Notes: generated by a model from the letters alone, not told the origin. A DNA stretch of 64,000 bases from an uncultured Alphaproteobacteria bacterium (GCA_902596605.1 CACJUU010000002.1:93672-157671); one strand, 5' to 3'; shown: positions 11,779 to 23,264, counted from the stretch's first letter. Numbers and translations are program-made.

Positions 11779-14487
11779 TTGACAGACAACGATAGTAACG
11801 AAGAGCAATCAGAAGGTGATAAAATATTAATCGATAATAGCGTTTCACAAGTTTCGCTAGAATCCGAAATGAAATCCGCTTACCTAGATTACGCGATGAG
11901 TGTAATTGTGAGCAGAGCTATTCCAGATCTCAGAGATGGCTTAAAACCTGTTCATAGACGAATTCTATACTCAATGCATGAGACAAATAATACATTCGAT
12001 AGACCATATAGAAAATCTGCTCGACCCGTTGGAGATGTAATGGGTAAATATCATCCTCACGGAGATCAGGCTATATATGATGCACTAGTCAGAATGGCTC
12101 AAGATTTTTCAATGTCTTTAGTGTTACTTGATGGACAAGGAAACTTTGGGTCAATTGATGGGGATTCCGCTGCCGCGATGAGGTATACTGAAGTTCGAAT
12201 GGCAAACCCCACAGCAGCTTTGCTAGACGATATTGAAAAGGGTACGGTTGATTTCCAAGACAATTATGATGGAAAAGATATTGAGCCTAAAGTTTTACCA
12301 GCAAAATTTCCAAATTTATTAGTAAATGGTGCTGGGGGCATTGCAGTGGGAATGGCAACAAATATTCCTCCCCACAACATCGGAGAAGTGATTGATGCTA
12401 CATTAGCTATAATTGAAGATCCCCAAATAGAAATTGAGGATTTGATGAAATTGTTGCCTGCCCCCGACTTTCCTACTGGTGGTATCATCTTAGGTCAATC
12501 TGGCTCTAGACAAGCGTATTTATCAGGTAAGGGTTCAATAGTTATCAGAGCAAAACATTCCATAGAGGAACAAAAGAAAGATAGGTTATCAATAGTGATA
12601 ACTGAAATTCCATATCAGGTAAATAAGTCCTCGCTAGTAGAGAAAATAGCAGAGCTCGCAAGGGAAAAAAAGATCGAGGGAATATCACATGTTCAGGATG
12701 AGTCGGATAGGCTTGGAATTAGGGTTGTTATTGACTTAAAAAGGGATGCCACCGTGGAAGTGGTTTTAAATCAACTATATCGCTTTTCACAGATGCAAAC
12801 TAGTTTTGGTTTCAATCTTTTAGCCTTAGATAAAGGGAAACCAAGTCTCCTCAATTTAAATAGTTTTTTAAATAAGTTCATTGAATTTCGTGAAGAAGTA
12901 GTTGCAAGACGAACCATTTTTGAACTTGAGAAAGCCAGAGAAAGAAGCCACCTTCTTTGTGGTTTAGCAGTTGCAGTTTCGAATGTTGATGAAGTTATTG
13001 CTATAATAAGAAATTCCGAAAATCCATCTAAAGCCAAAGAAACTCTTATGAATACTAAGTGGAAAGTAAAAGAGCTAAGCCAATATTTAGAACTCATTGA
13101 TGATCCTCTTCACAAAATTAACGAAGATGGAACTTATTTGTTGTCTGAGCAACAGGCAAAAGCAATACTTGAGTTACGCCTTCAGCGATTGACAGCACTG
13201 GGAGCGACCGAAATAGGCAGTGAGCTAGAAGACTTAGCAGATAAGATTAGAATCTGCCTCGATATTTTAAAATCAAGAGAACGGATAAGAAAAATAATAT
13301 CTGAAGAACTTAAGGAAGTTAAAGAAAGCTACGCTATTCCAAGAAGGTCGGAAATTCAGGAATTTGAGGGAGACTTTGAAGATGAAGACCTTATCGAGAA
13401 AGAAGAGATGGTCGTTACAGTTACAAGAGAAGGATACATTAAAAGAACAGCATTATCTGAGTACAGAGAGCAAAAACGTGGTGGCAAGGGTACTCAAGGC
13501 ATGAATACAAAGGAAACCGATGTGGTAACTAATCTATTCGTTACGAATACACATACTCCTTTATTATTTTTTTCATCAGATGGTTTTGTATACAAGCTTA
13601 AGACTTGGCGCCTACCACAAAGCGGCAGAAGCTCGAAAGGTAAAGCTATTGTTAATCTGCTACCAATAAATTCGTCTTCGAGAATTACAACTATATTACC
13701 AGTTGAAGCAGAGGAGGAAACTTGGAAAGACCTTCAAATATTTTTTGCAACTTCTACAGGTAATGTTCGAAAAAATGCATTGTCAGACTTCACCAATGTA
13801 AAAGCAAATGGAAAAATTGCAATGAAATTGCCTGAAAATACAACTCTAGTTGGTGCACAGATTTGCAAAAATGATAATGATGTACTGCTTACTACTGCAA
13901 AAGGAAAAGCCATTCGTTTTAATACTGAGGATGTAAGAATTTTCAAGGGTCGTGATTCCATTGGCGTTAAAGGAATAACATTAAAGAAAAATGACACAGT
14001 CATATCTATGGCTGTATTAAAACACGTTCAGGTCAATACAGAGGAACGACTAGCGTATTTTAAAATGAGAAGAGCAATAACAGGTGAAGATAATGGGATT
14101 GAAAATGGAGAGGACTCCACACTAGTTTTAAGTCAAGAGAGATATGTTGAGTTGGGTGCCTTGGAGGAATGGATATTAACAATAACTTCTCAAGGCTTTG
14201 GTAAAAGATCTTCCGCCCACGAATACAGAAGGTCAGGGCGTGGCGGTCAAGGAATCACATCAGCAAATCTTGAAAGACGACAAGATAGCATCATAGCCTC
14301 TTTTACTGTGGAAGATGATGATCAAATAATGCTAGTTACGTCTACAGGCCAAAGCATACGCTGCTCTGTATCTGAAATATCAAGGCAGTCGAGAAGTGCA
14401 TCTGGCGTAAAAGTATTTGATACCAAGGGAGATGAAAATGTTGTGTCTGTCGCTTGGATAGCGGATACAACTGAAGACTCAGATTAA
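11779..14487 (+). CDS. gyrA: DNA gyrase subunit A
   Basis: YLDYAMSVIVSRAIPDLRDGLKPVHRRILYSM; GyrA-box-like QKRGGKGTQGM; TTG start. Confidence 0.97.
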   Translation: MTDNDSNEEQSEGDKILIDNSVSQVSLESEMKSAYLDYAMSVIVSRAIPDLRDGLKPVHRRILYSMHETNNTFDRPYRKSARPVGDVMGKYHPHGDQAIYDALVRMAQDFSMSLVLLDGQGNFGSIDGDSAAAMRYTEVRMANPTAALLDDIEKGTVDFQDNYDGKDIEPKVLPAKFPNLLVNGAGGIAVGMATNIPPHNIGEVIDATLAIIEDPQIEIEDLMKLLPAPDFPTGGIILGQSGSRQAYLSGKGSIVIRAKHSIEEQKKDRLSIVITEIPYQVNKSSLVEKIAELAREKKIEGISHVQDESDRLGIRVVIDLKRDATVEVVLNQLYRFSQMQTSFGFNLLALDKGKPSLLNLNSFLNKFIEFREEVVARRTIFELEKARERSHLLCGLAVAVSNVDEVIAIIRNSENPSKAKETLMNTKWKVKELSQYLELIDDPLHKINEDGTYLLSEQQAKAILELRLQRLTALGATEIGSELEDLADKIRICLDILKSRERIRKIISEELKEVKESYAIPRRSEIQEFEGDFEDEDLIEKEEMVVTVTREGYIKRTALSEYREQKRGGKGTQGMNTKETDVVTNLFVTNTHTPLLFFSSDGFVYKLKTWRLPQSGRSSKGKAIVNLLPINSSSRITTILPVEAEEETWKDLQIFFATSTGNVRKNALSDFTNVKANGKIAMKLPENTTLVGAQICKNDNDVLLTTAKGKAIRFNTEDVRIFKGRDSIGVKGITLKKNDTVISMAVLKHVQVNTEERLAYFKMRRAITGEDNGIENGEDSTLVLSQERYVELGALEEWILTITSQGFGKRSSAHEYRRSGRGGQGITSANLERRQDSIIASFTVEDDDQIMLVTSTGQSIRCSVSEISRQSRSASGVKVFDTKGDENVVSVAWIADTTEDSD

Positions 14488-15840
14488 ATGTCAAAGAAAA
14501 AAGTCGCTATAGTTGGAGGTGGACTAGCTGGAAGTGAAGCCGCGTGGCAGCTAGGTAGAATGGGAATATCATCAAATTTATACGAAATGAGGCCCAATAA
14601 AAAAACTCCCGCCCACAAGACTTCTTTGTTAGCAGAGCTAGTTTGCTCAAACTCGTTTAGATCAGATGACCACACCAATAATGCTGTAGGACAATTACAT
14701 TGGGAGATGAGAGCTGCAGATGGGCTTATTATCTCAATTGGTGACAAGGCACGGATACCAGCAGGAAGTGCAATGGCAGTTGATCGAACGAAATTTTCGT
14801 CAGAAATAACTGAGTTAATAAAAAATAGTTCTTTTATAAACATAATACAAAAAGAGATAACAGACTTAAAACAATTAGCTGAAGACCACGTAATAATAGC
14901 TTCTGGTCCTCTTACGTCAAATAAGCTAGCACAATCTCTCATAAAACTTACTGGATCAAAAAATTTATACTTTTATGATGCTATAGCACCTACCGTCTAC
15001 GCGGACTCTATTGATTATGAGAGTACATGGTTTCAATCTAGATATGATAAAGGAGATAGCATTGAAGAGAGGGAAGCTTACCTTAACTGTCCTATGACAA
15101 AGGATGAATATTATGAGTTTGTTTCTAAAATCTGTGAAAGTGATAAAGCCGACTTTAATGATTGGGAAGCAGATATACCATTTTTTTCTGGATGTTTACC
15201 AATCGAGGTAATGGCATCAAGAGGAAAGGACACGCTTAGATTTGGACCGATGAAACCAGTAGGACTTACAAATCCATACAGTGACGTGAAACCATATGCT
15301 GTGGTTCAGCTTAGAAAAGAAAATAAGGAAGGCACTTTATTCAACATTGTAGGATTCCAAACAAAAATCAAGCATTCTAGACAAGCAGAGATTTTGCGAT
15401 CAATTAATGGTTTGCAGGAAGCTAGGTTCGCGAGGTTAGGTGGAATACATAAAAATACTTTTTTGAATTCACCAGATATTTTAGATAAATACTTCCAATT
15501 AAAATCATACCCTAACATTAGTCTCGCAGGACAAATTACTGGTGTCGAAGGGTATGTAGAGAGTGCTGCTATTGGCTTGCTGGTGGGACGAATAGTTGGA
15601 GCAAAAATTCTTGGTAAAGAGGTAAAATTACCTTCTGCTGATACTGCTTTGGGAGCCCTTGCTAATCATCTTATTACACATAATAATGACTTTCAGCCAA
15701 TGAATGTAAACTTTGGCCTTTTCAAATCTACTGTGAAAGATTTTAATGGAAAGAAAAACAGGCGAGAAAGATATGCAGCCTACACATCAATTGCAAAATC
15801 GAGTTTTCGCAATTGGTTAGAATCCCAGAGTAGTCTCTAA
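14488..15840 (+). CDS. trmFO: Methylenetetrahydrofolate-tRNA-(uracil-5-)-methyltransferase TrmFO
   Basis: GGGLAGSEAAWQLGRMGI; CSNSFRSDD; TGVEGYVESAAIG. Confidence 0.95.
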   Translation: MSKKKVAIVGGGLAGSEAAWQLGRMGISSNLYEMRPNKKTPAHKTSLLAELVCSNSFRSDDHTNNAVGQLHWEMRAADGLIISIGDKARIPAGSAMAVDRTKFSSEITELIKNSSFINIIQKEITDLKQLAEDHVIIASGPLTSNKLAQSLIKLTGSKNLYFYDAIAPTVYADSIDYESTWFQSRYDKGDSIEEREAYLNCPMTKDEYYEFVSKICESDKADFNDWEADIPFFSGCLPIEVMASRGKDTLRFGPMKPVGLTNPYSDVKPYAVVQLRKENKEGTLFNIVGFQTKIKHSRQAEILRSINGLQEARFARLGGIHKNTFLNSPDILDKYFQLKSYPNISLAGQITGVEGYVESAAIGLLVGRIVGAKILGKEVKLPSADTALGALANHLITHNNDFQPMNVNFGLFKSTVKDFNGKKNRRERYAAYTSIAKSSFRNWLESQSSL

Positions 15841-16175
15841 AGAAGTTCTGTAAAGAAACATGACTTAGACCCCGTATGACAGGCTGCACCAGTTTGCTTG
15901 ACTTCAAATAGAACTGTATCTCCATCACAATCAATGTGTATTTTTTTTATTTCTTGAATGTTACCAGATGTTTTTCCCTTCACCCAAACCTCGCCTCTTG
16001 ACCTAGACCAATAGGTTGCAAGCCCACTTGAAACACTCTGAAATAATGTATCTCTAGATCCCCATGCGAGCATAAGAACCTGCTTACTTTCGTGATCTTG
16101 CGCTACACAGGGAATCAAGCCATTATCATTAAACTTTAAAGCATCTATTTTTTGTTTAAATTTTATTTCATTCAC
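15837..16175 (-). CDS. hisI: Phosphoribosyl-AMP cyclohydrolase
   Basis: QDHESKQVLMLAW, ATYWSRSRGEVWVKG, HIDCDGDTVL; GTG at 16175 is a more typical start than the ATG at 16217. Confidence 0.92.
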   Translation of the reverse strand: MNEIKFKQKIDALKFNDNGLIPCVAQDHESKQVLMLAWGSRDTLFQSVSSGLATYWSRSRGEVWVKGKTSGNIQEIKKIHIDCDGDTVLFEVKQTGAACHTGSKSCFFTELL

Positions 16176-16217
16176 TCTATAGTCCTTTTGTCGGTAATAG
16201 GGGAATCTTAAACACAC

Positions 16218-16655
16218 ATGGATCTATACACAAATAATATTTTAGAACTTGCCTCCACTATTCCCATCACAACTAGGTTAATGAACCCAGACGTTACTAT
16301 TACAAAGAGAACTGCAATATGTGGTTCTAGCATTACTTTGGACTTAAACATTTCTGAGTCAAAGATATCACAGGTTGGTCTTGACATAAAAGCATGTGCA
16401 CTTGGTCAGGCATCAGCTTGCGTTTTTGTAACCCATGCCATTGGAGCGGATATTGGCGTAATAACAGAACTAAGAAAAAACTTAAAAACATTCCTAGATA
16501 CAGGAACCTTTTTAATAAAAGATCCGTTTACTAGATACAAGTACTTCGAACCTGCTCAAAAAGTTCCATACAGGCATGACTCAGTTCTTCTTATTCTTGA
16601 CGCTTCAATTGATGCGTTGCAAAAAGTTTCTAGCCTAAAAACAAAAAGTAACTAG
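16218..16655 (+). CDS. Iron-sulfur cluster assembly scaffold-like protein (SufU/NifU-N family)
   Basis: CGSSITLDLNI...DIKACALGQASACVF. Confidence 0.8.
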   Translation: MDLYTNNILELASTIPITTRLMNPDVTITKRTAICGSSITLDLNISESKISQVGLDIKACALGQASACVFVTHAIGADIGVITELRKNLKTFLDTGTFLIKDPFTRYKYFEPAQKVPYRHDSVLLILDASIDALQKVSSLKTKSN

Positions 16656-16772
16656 TCCATATAAAAAAAGGGACATTCCAATAATAATTAAATTAACAAT
16701 GTCTGCTACTAGACTTTTTTCTAATGTTAAAAAAGGTATCTTATTTTTCATTACTATCTCCCATACCTTCAT
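16635..16772 (-). CDS. Possible 45-aa single-TM small protein
   Basis: Hand-read ORF MKVWEIVMKNKIPFLTLEKSLVADIVNLIIIGMSLFLYGLVTFCF just downstream of recG on the same strand; below the track length cutoff. Confidence 0.35.
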   Translation of the reverse strand: MKVWEIVMKNKIPFLTLEKSLVADIVNLIIIGMSLFLYGLVTFCF

Positions 16773-16822
16773 TATAGAACATAAGAAGAACATGTAAAGA
16801 ACAAAATGTAAACAAAATCAAT

Positions 16823-18847
16823 TTAAAATCGTTTTGGTACCGCAGTTTTAGTATCTTGCGCTAGTTTGTACGCCTCCAAGAATAGCTCTGGTTCTTCCGT
16901 TACTTCAGACAACTTAAATATTTTATGGCCTGATTGCATCGTTCCTAGCAAATCTCCAGAGCCTCTGAGAGCCATATCTTTTTCGGCAATCTCAAACCCA
17001 TCCTGCGTCTCTTTCATTATTTTAAGCCTCTGAATAGCTTGATCTGAAAGATTTCCCTCATACACGAGAAAGCAATATGATTTTTTATCCCCCCTACCAA
17101 CTCTCCCTCTAAGTTGATGCAATTGTGAAAGACCAAATCTATTTGCATTTTCAATTACAATTGCTGTGGCATTTGGGTTATCTATTCCAACTTCAATAAC
17201 AGTGGTTGACACTAAAATATCAATTTTTCTGTCGTTAAATTTTTTAAGTTCACTTTCCTTATCCTCACTAGGCATTTGTCCATGAATTAGACCCACCTTA
17301 AACTGACTAAATTCATTTCTTAGATACAAGAACCTATCATTTGAATTAGAGAGATGGTTATTTTCGTTCTCTTCTATTAACGGACACACCCAATAAACTT
17401 GCTGACCTTCAGACATCTGCTTGGCCAATTTATCCAATAGCTTTCTAATTTTTTTCACAGATATGGCAAGCGTATCGATACTCAACCTGTTTTTTGGTTT
17501 CTCCTTGATTGTTGTCAAATCACGATCACTAAATACTGTCAAAGCTAAAGATCTAGGTATAGGGGTTGCACTCATTATAATTGAGTTAACATTGCCTTTT
17601 TTTTCCAATCTAAATCTTTGTACTACTCCAAACTTATGTTGCTCATCAATTACAGCCAAGCGAAGATTATGAAAATGTACATTTCTCTGGAAAAGGGCAT
17701 GTGTGCCTATAACGATTTTTGCTTCTCCACTAGAAATCAAAAGCAACTTCTTTTCCCTTTCACTTCGATTGTCTGATCCTGTTAAAATAGTAACATTTAA
17801 TTTATTTATCTTTTGTGCTCTCAAGACGTCTTTTAGTGATTTCGCATGTTGCATTGCAAGTACCTCTGTAGGAGCCATAATTGCAACTTGATGCCCTCCT
17901 GAAACAACAAACATTGCGGCTAGAAGGACAACAATAGTTTTGCCACTACCAACATCGCCTTGCAGCAAACGATTCATTTTAGGCTCTGATTCAATATCAT
18001 CTAAAATTTCGTAAAGCGCATTTAGCTGGCCTTTAGTAAGCTGGAAAGAGAGATTATTGATTAAGTTTTTAATAAGAACTTTATCCCCCTCTACTTTGAA
18101 ACCTTCTTTTTTCTTAGCAGTACGTCTAAATTTATCCAATTTTATATGATGCGCATAAAATTCATCAAAAATAAGCCTCTTTCTAGCTTTTATGATACAG
18201 GATAAGTCTTTATTATCCTTGGGCATGTGGATTAGACTTAACGCCTCAGAAAAACTGGGCCAGTTTTTTACTTGAATAAACTTTTTAGGGTACCACTCCT
18301 CTATTGAGTTAAAATCATTTATTACATTACCCACTGTTTTCTGTAAAAATTTATTTCCTAAACCATACACTGAAGGATAGATGGGCTCAATTTCAGGGAT
18401 TTTATAGATTTCATCTGGTTTAACGGAATAATCGGGATGTATCATTGTCAACTTACTTCCATCGAATGTTAGGTCCCCAGAAATCACTATATTTTCACCG
18501 AGTGGATAATAATTATTCAACTGAGCCTTATTAAAAGAAAATAATAAAATTATTAGAGGGCTACCGTATGTTTCTGCTGATATTCTAAGGGGTGATCGCC
18601 TGTTTTTTGGGTAAATATGATTTTTGATTAAAACTTCTATTGTAACAGTTTGAGGAAGCAATCTTTTATTCACTTTAAACCAACGGTCTCTTCTTTTATA
18701 TTTTCTAGGTAAAAGAAGAAGAAGGTCTAATACGGAGACTATAGACGCTTGTGAAAGTGTTTTGGAAGACTTAGGGCCAATACCTTTTAGAGTAGAAACA
18801 CTGTCCAATAAATACTCTTGACCCACACCTTTTAGAAGATCCTTCAT
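16823..18847 (-). CDS. recG: ATP-dependent DNA helicase RecG
   Basis: LLQGDVGSGKT, DEQHKFGV, QLRGRVGRG. Confidence 0.96.
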   Translation of the reverse strand: MKDLLKGVGQEYLLDSVSTLKGIGPKSSKTLSQASIVSVLDLLLLLPRKYKRRDRWFKVNKRLLPQTVTIEVLIKNHIYPKNRRSPLRISAETYGSPLIILLFSFNKAQLNNYYPLGENIVISGDLTFDGSKLTMIHPDYSVKPDEIYKIPEIEPIYPSVYGLGNKFLQKTVGNVINDFNSIEEWYPKKFIQVKNWPSFSEALSLIHMPKDNKDLSCIIKARKRLIFDEFYAHHIKLDKFRRTAKKKEGFKVEGDKVLIKNLINNLSFQLTKGQLNALYEILDDIESEPKMNRLLQGDVGSGKTIVVLLAAMFVVSGGHQVAIMAPTEVLAMQHAKSLKDVLRAQKINKLNVTILTGSDNRSEREKKLLLISSGEAKIVIGTHALFQRNVHFHNLRLAVIDEQHKFGVVQRFRLEKKGNVNSIIMSATPIPRSLALTVFSDRDLTTIKEKPKNRLSIDTLAISVKKIRKLLDKLAKQMSEGQQVYWVCPLIEENENNHLSNSNDRFLYLRNEFSQFKVGLIHGQMPSEDKESELKKFNDRKIDILVSTTVIEVGIDNPNATAIVIENANRFGLSQLHQLRGRVGRGDKKSYCFLVYEGNLSDQAIQRLKIMKETQDGFEIAEKDMALRGSGDLLGTMQSGHKIFKLSEVTEEPELFLEAYKLAQDTKTAVPKRF

Positions 18848-20940
18848 AGATTATAATCAATTAAAACTTTAAACTCTTCCTCATTAACTTGTTTTATGCC
18901 TAATTCACTTGCTTTTTTGACTTTTGAACCTGGAGCTTGACCGACTACCAAGAAATCTACATTGTTCGATACTGATGTTAAAACCTTTGCCCCAGCCCTC
19001 TCGCAAATGGACTTCAACTCCGCTCTCGAAAATGCATTAAACGTACCTGTAAGAACCAACTTTTTATCAGTAATAGCTGTTTCAACTTTACTTAATTTAA
19101 TGAACTTTTCTATTTTTACATAATTTAGCAAATCCTCTAGTTTTTCTCTCTCTTTATAATCTGAAAAGAATCCAATGAGAGAAGTAACCATTAGCTGCCC
19201 AATTCCCTCAATTTCAAAAAGAAATTGCCCATCATTTTTTGCAATGCCAGCTTTAATAGCGTTATAAAAATAGTCCCATGATCCAAAATAACCGGCTAAA
19301 ATTTGCGATGCATTTTCTCCAATATGACGAATACCCAGAGAAAAAAGAAACCGATCGAGATTAATAAGTTTCGCTTTCTCAATTGAATGAAATAGATTTT
19401 GCAGCGACTTTTCACCCCAACCTTTTCCAAGAAAGTCAATCAAATTTAATTTATTTTTTGACTTTGCTTCTAATCGAAAAAAATCTGCAGGTTGTTGGAT
19501 TAGGTTTTTTTGATAAAACTCTTCGATAATTCTTCCCCCTAGACCATCAATATTAAAAGCTTTTTTAGAAACAAAATGCTTCAGACCCGCAATCACCTGC
19601 GCATCACAGTTCTGAAAATTATAACACCTTATTGCAGAGTCCGTTTTGTCAACTTTTACTTCAGCTCCACAGGAGGGGCAGAAGTCCGGGAAAACAAATG
19701 GTTTCGATGTTAAGTTTCTTTTAGAAATATCTACATCTTTAATTTTCGGAATTACATCTCCTGCCCTATAAACTGTAACCCAATCACCTTTTCTAATATC
19801 GGCACCATCCCTAATTTTATTGCCTTTATTATCTAAACCTTTTATAAAATCTCTATTGTGCAATGTTGCACTGGAGACTATCACCCCACCTATATTCACA
19901 GGCTTCAACTTTGCTACTGGTGACAAAGTTCCTGTTCTACCTATTTGAATTTCAATATCTTCAATAATTGTTATGGACAGCTCAGCTGGAAACTTGTGTG
20001 CGATAGCCCATCGAGGTGATGAAGATCTAAAACCAAGCCTCTGTTGCAAACTAAAATTGTTAACCTTATATACTATGCCATCAATGTCGTAATCGAGTTC
20101 TGTTCTCATAGAGAAAACTTTTTCGTAATACTGCAAGAGTTCTTTTAAACTGGTAAAAACTTTAGAAATATCGTTTGTTTTAAACCCTATATCGTTAAAA
20201 ACTTTCAGTAACATCGCCTGACTATCGGCCAATTGGTGTGTAGCATTTCCAACAGAGTATGCAAAAAAGCATAAGTTTTTGTTTCTATTCTTATTTGACT
20301 TAAACTGTCTTAGTGTACCAGATGCTGCATTTCTTGGGTTTGAAAACGTCTTGCTGCCCGCTTTTTCAAGTTCTTCATTTAATTCTCTGAAGGTTGAATT
20401 GGGGAAGTAAACTTCTCCTCTTATTTCAAGCGTATCGATTTTTATCGGTATCGATATTGGTACATCTGGTATCAGTCGAGCATTATCTGTAACATCCTCT
20501 CCAATGTGACCATCACCTCTGGTCAAAGCTTGAAATAAAATACCATTTTTATAGATCAATGATAAGGATAGACCGTCAATCTTTGGTTCAAAAACTAAGT
20601 CAATATTCTCGCTTTCGGATAAATCTAGAAATGATCTTATTTGTTTTATGAAATTAAAGATATCCTCATTATTAAACGCGTTCGAAAGAGAGTACATTGG
20701 TGTAAGATGCTTAACTTTTTTAAACCTTGAGTTTGGCGTCACTCCAACTTTATCTAAAATGCTATATTGATCTTCTAATTCTGGGTATATCGATAGCAGT
20801 TTCTGGAATTCAGAAATGTTCTGATCATACTCCTGGTCTGTAATGTCCGATTGATTGAGGTTAAAATACGCCTCTCTTGATTTGGTTATTATCTCTGATA
20901 GCTCTTGGAGCCTCGATATTGCTTTAGATTTTGTTAACAA
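18844..20940 (-). CDS. ligA: NAD-dependent DNA ligase
   Basis: EPKIDGLSLSL active site KxDG, zinc finger, C-terminal BRCT. Confidence 0.97.
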   Translation of the reverse strand: MLTKSKAISRLQELSEIITKSREAYFNLNQSDITDQEYDQNISEFQKLLSIYPELEDQYSILDKVGVTPNSRFKKVKHLTPMYSLSNAFNNEDIFNFIKQIRSFLDLSESENIDLVFEPKIDGLSLSLIYKNGILFQALTRGDGHIGEDVTDNARLIPDVPISIPIKIDTLEIRGEVYFPNSTFRELNEELEKAGSKTFSNPRNAASGTLRQFKSNKNRNKNLCFFAYSVGNATHQLADSQAMLLKVFNDIGFKTNDISKVFTSLKELLQYYEKVFSMRTELDYDIDGIVYKVNNFSLQQRLGFRSSSPRWAIAHKFPAELSITIIEDIEIQIGRTGTLSPVAKLKPVNIGGVIVSSATLHNRDFIKGLDNKGNKIRDGADIRKGDWVTVYRAGDVIPKIKDVDISKRNLTSKPFVFPDFCPSCGAEVKVDKTDSAIRCYNFQNCDAQVIAGLKHFVSKKAFNIDGLGGRIIEEFYQKNLIQQPADFFRLEAKSKNKLNLIDFLGKGWGEKSLQNLFHSIEKAKLINLDRFLFSLGIRHIGENASQILAGYFGSWDYFYNAIKAGIAKNDGQFLFEIEGIGQLMVTSLIGFFSDYKEREKLEDLLNYVKIEKFIKLSKVETAITDKKLVLTGTFNAFSRAELKSICERAGAKVLTSVSNNVDFLVVGQAPGSKVKKASELGIKQVNEEEFKVLIDYNL

Positions 20941-21068
20941 CTAAAACCCTATGAATATGTACTTTTAGATTACTGATTTTTTTATACACTTCAAACGTAG
21001 TTTCAAGTAGTTTCTAAGATATCAATAATTTTATTTGATTGATCGACAATCTTATCTAGGTTAGAGAC

Positions 21069-22193
21069 ATGACCATGAATGAATTAGGCATAAATAAAAG
21101 ACCAGAAGACACCAGAGTAGTAGTCGCAATGTCAGGCGGCGTGGATAGTTCGGTAGCGGCTGCTGTTTTAAAAGGAAAAGGCTTTAATGTAATAGGTCTG
21201 ACCATGAAATTGTTTGATTACAAGAAAATAAATAAAAATAGCAAAACGTGTTGCGCAGGCACAGACATTATGGATGCAAAAAAAGCAGCGGCAGAAATTG
21301 GCATTCCTCATTACGTCGTCAATTTTGAGAAAGAATTCCGACAAAAGGTAATAGAAGATTTTATAAGTAGCTATTCGGGTGGAACAACACCGATTCCCTG
21401 CATTCGATGCAACGAACGCATAAAATTTAAAGATTTAATTGCAAAGGCAAAAGAATTAAATGCAGACTGCTTAGCGACAGGGCATTATGTTAAACGCGTT
21501 GAAGTAGAAAACACTGTTCAACTTCATATAGCCAGCAATCCAGAAAAAGATCAAAGCTATTTTTTGTTTACAGTTACTCCTGAGGAATTGAAATTTTTAA
21601 GATTTCCACTAGGCTCAGTAAAATCTAAATCTGAGACACGCGATCTCGCTAGAAAATATAACCTAAAGGTTGCTGAGAAAAGTGAAAGTCAAGATATATG
21701 CTTCGTTCCAGACGGATCTTACTCTGAGGCAATTAAAAAACTAAGGCCAAACGCCTCAATTCCAGGAGACATAATTAATTTGGATGGAGACGTTGTCGGC
21801 ACCCACGAAGGTATAATTAAATATACGGTTGGGCAAAGAAAAGGCATAGGAATTCAAGCATCAGAACCAATGTTTGTCTTGGACATATGCGCTAATACAA
21901 ATACCATCACTATTGGCCCCAGAGAAGCTCTCCGGCAAGCAAAATTTTATATTGACAATGTTAATTGGCTAGATGACACCTCTTTTGATGACCTTATTGG
22001 ATCAACAAAAAATGTTCTTGTTAAGACACGATATCAAAGAACACCAACAATGGCAGACGTTAGCCCTTTACCAAATAAAAGAGCATTGGTAACCCTTTTT
22101 AATAAGGAAGAGGGTATATCACCTGGCCAAGCTTGTGTTTTTTATTGTGGAGAAAAAATACGAGTATTGGGAGGAGGATGGATTACAAAATGA
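21069..22193 (+). CDS. mnmA: tRNA-specific 2-thiouridylase MnmA
   Basis: [34 protein letters not shown]. Confidence 0.97.
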   Translation: MTMNELGINKRPEDTRVVVAMSGGVDSSVAAAVLKGKGFNVIGLTMKLFDYKKINKNSKTCCAGTDIMDAKKAAAEIGIPHYVVNFEKEFRQKVIEDFISSYSGGTTPIPCIRCNERIKFKDLIAKAKELNADCLATGHYVKRVEVENTVQLHIASNPEKDQSYFLFTVTPEELKFLRFPLGSVKSKSETRDLARKYNLKVAEKSESQDICFVPDGSYSEAIKKLRPNASIPGDIINLDGDVVGTHEGIIKYTVGQRKGIGIQASEPMFVLDICANTNTITIGPREALRQAKFYIDNVNWLDDTSFDDLIGSTKNVLVKTRYQRTPTMADVSPLPNKRALVTLFNKEEGISPGQACVFYCGEKIRVLGGGWITK

Positions 22194-22206
22194 ATTGGGT
22201 TTTGAT

Positions 22207-22968
22207 ATGACAATAATTATTTCACCTGCAAAAAAGCTTACACCAACTAATAATAGCCTCGGGGTTGAGACAACAAGAAGTGAATTTCCTGATAAACTTA
22301 ACGAAATAATAGATTACGCTAAATCATTAAGTGAGAAAGATTTAATTGATAAAATGAAAATCAGTTCCTCTTTAGCTCAGCTTAACTTTGATCGGTTTCA
22401 AAAATTTCAAAATAGACCAAGCTCAAATGCAACAACACAAGCAATTTACACTTTTAAAGGAGATACTTATGTTGGCCTGAAAGCCGAAAACTTTACACAA
22501 GATGATTTGCTTTTTGCACAGCAAAATTTATTAATTATTTCTGGACTATACGGGATGCTAAAGCCTCTTGATGGAATTCAACCCTATCGATTTGAGATGG
22601 GAACAAAAATTGACTTTAATGGATACAAGTCACTTTATGAGTTTTGGATGGATCCACTATTTGAATTCATAAAGAAGAGGCTAGAGAAAAATAAAAATGG
22701 GATACTTAATCTTGCTTCAGAAGAGTATTCAAAGGCACTCAATTTCAATAAACTAGGTTGCAAGTTAGTTACCCCAACATTTAAGACAAAGAAAAACGGA
22801 GAATTGAAAACAGTTGGTATACTCTCAAAAAGAGCAAGAGGAATGATGGCAAATTATGTGATTAAGAATAAAATTAAAGAGTATGCAAAAGTTAATGAAT
22901 TTTCAGAAGACGGTTATGCATATTGCGAGAAACTCAGCACCGTATCAAGACCGGTTTTTATAAAATAA
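22207..22968 (+). CDS. yaaA: YaaA family (peroxide stress) protein
   Basis: MTIIISPAKKL...YSKALNF; internal Met chosen, ORF reaches back to 22135 inside mnmA. Confidence 0.9.
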   Translation: MTIIISPAKKLTPTNNSLGVETTRSEFPDKLNEIIDYAKSLSEKDLIDKMKISSSLAQLNFDRFQKFQNRPSSNATTQAIYTFKGDTYVGLKAENFTQDDLLFAQQNLLIISGLYGMLKPLDGIQPYRFEMGTKIDFNGYKSLYEFWMDPLFEFIKKRLEKNKNGILNLASEEYSKALNFNKLGCKLVTPTFKTKKNGELKTVGILSKRARGMMANYVIKNKIKEYAKVNEFSEDGYAYCEKLSTVSRPVFIK

Positions 22969-23260
22969 CTCCTTTTGAGTTTTTATTTCTTCTTTTCCGT
23001 CTTATTCCCAACTTTTTTTTTTGACCCTCAATTAATAATTCTGTCATAGGGTGATCAGGAAACCTTAACGCGTACGCTTTTATTAATTCAGTAATAGCTT
23101 CACCTTGATCAATGCTTTGATCCAGAGAAATAAGCCAATCGAAAAATATAACTCTACAAGAGCTACAATCAATATTCTCTATGTTATAAGCCTCAAAGAT
23201 CAAACCTTTTTCATCACAATAAATATCACCTTTAAAAATTTTACTTTTTTTGTCGCTCAC
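22958..23260 (-). CDS. Conserved hypothetical protein
   Basis: 100 aa, IFFDWLIS...PDHPMTELL pattern, downstream of ccmH. Confidence 0.6.
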   Translation of the reverse strand: MSDKKSKIFKGDIYCDEKGLIFEAYNIENIDCSSCRVIFFDWLISLDQSIDQGEAITELIKAYALRFPDHPMTELLIEGQKKKLGIRRKRRNKNSKGVIL

Positions 23261-23264
23261 AGTC

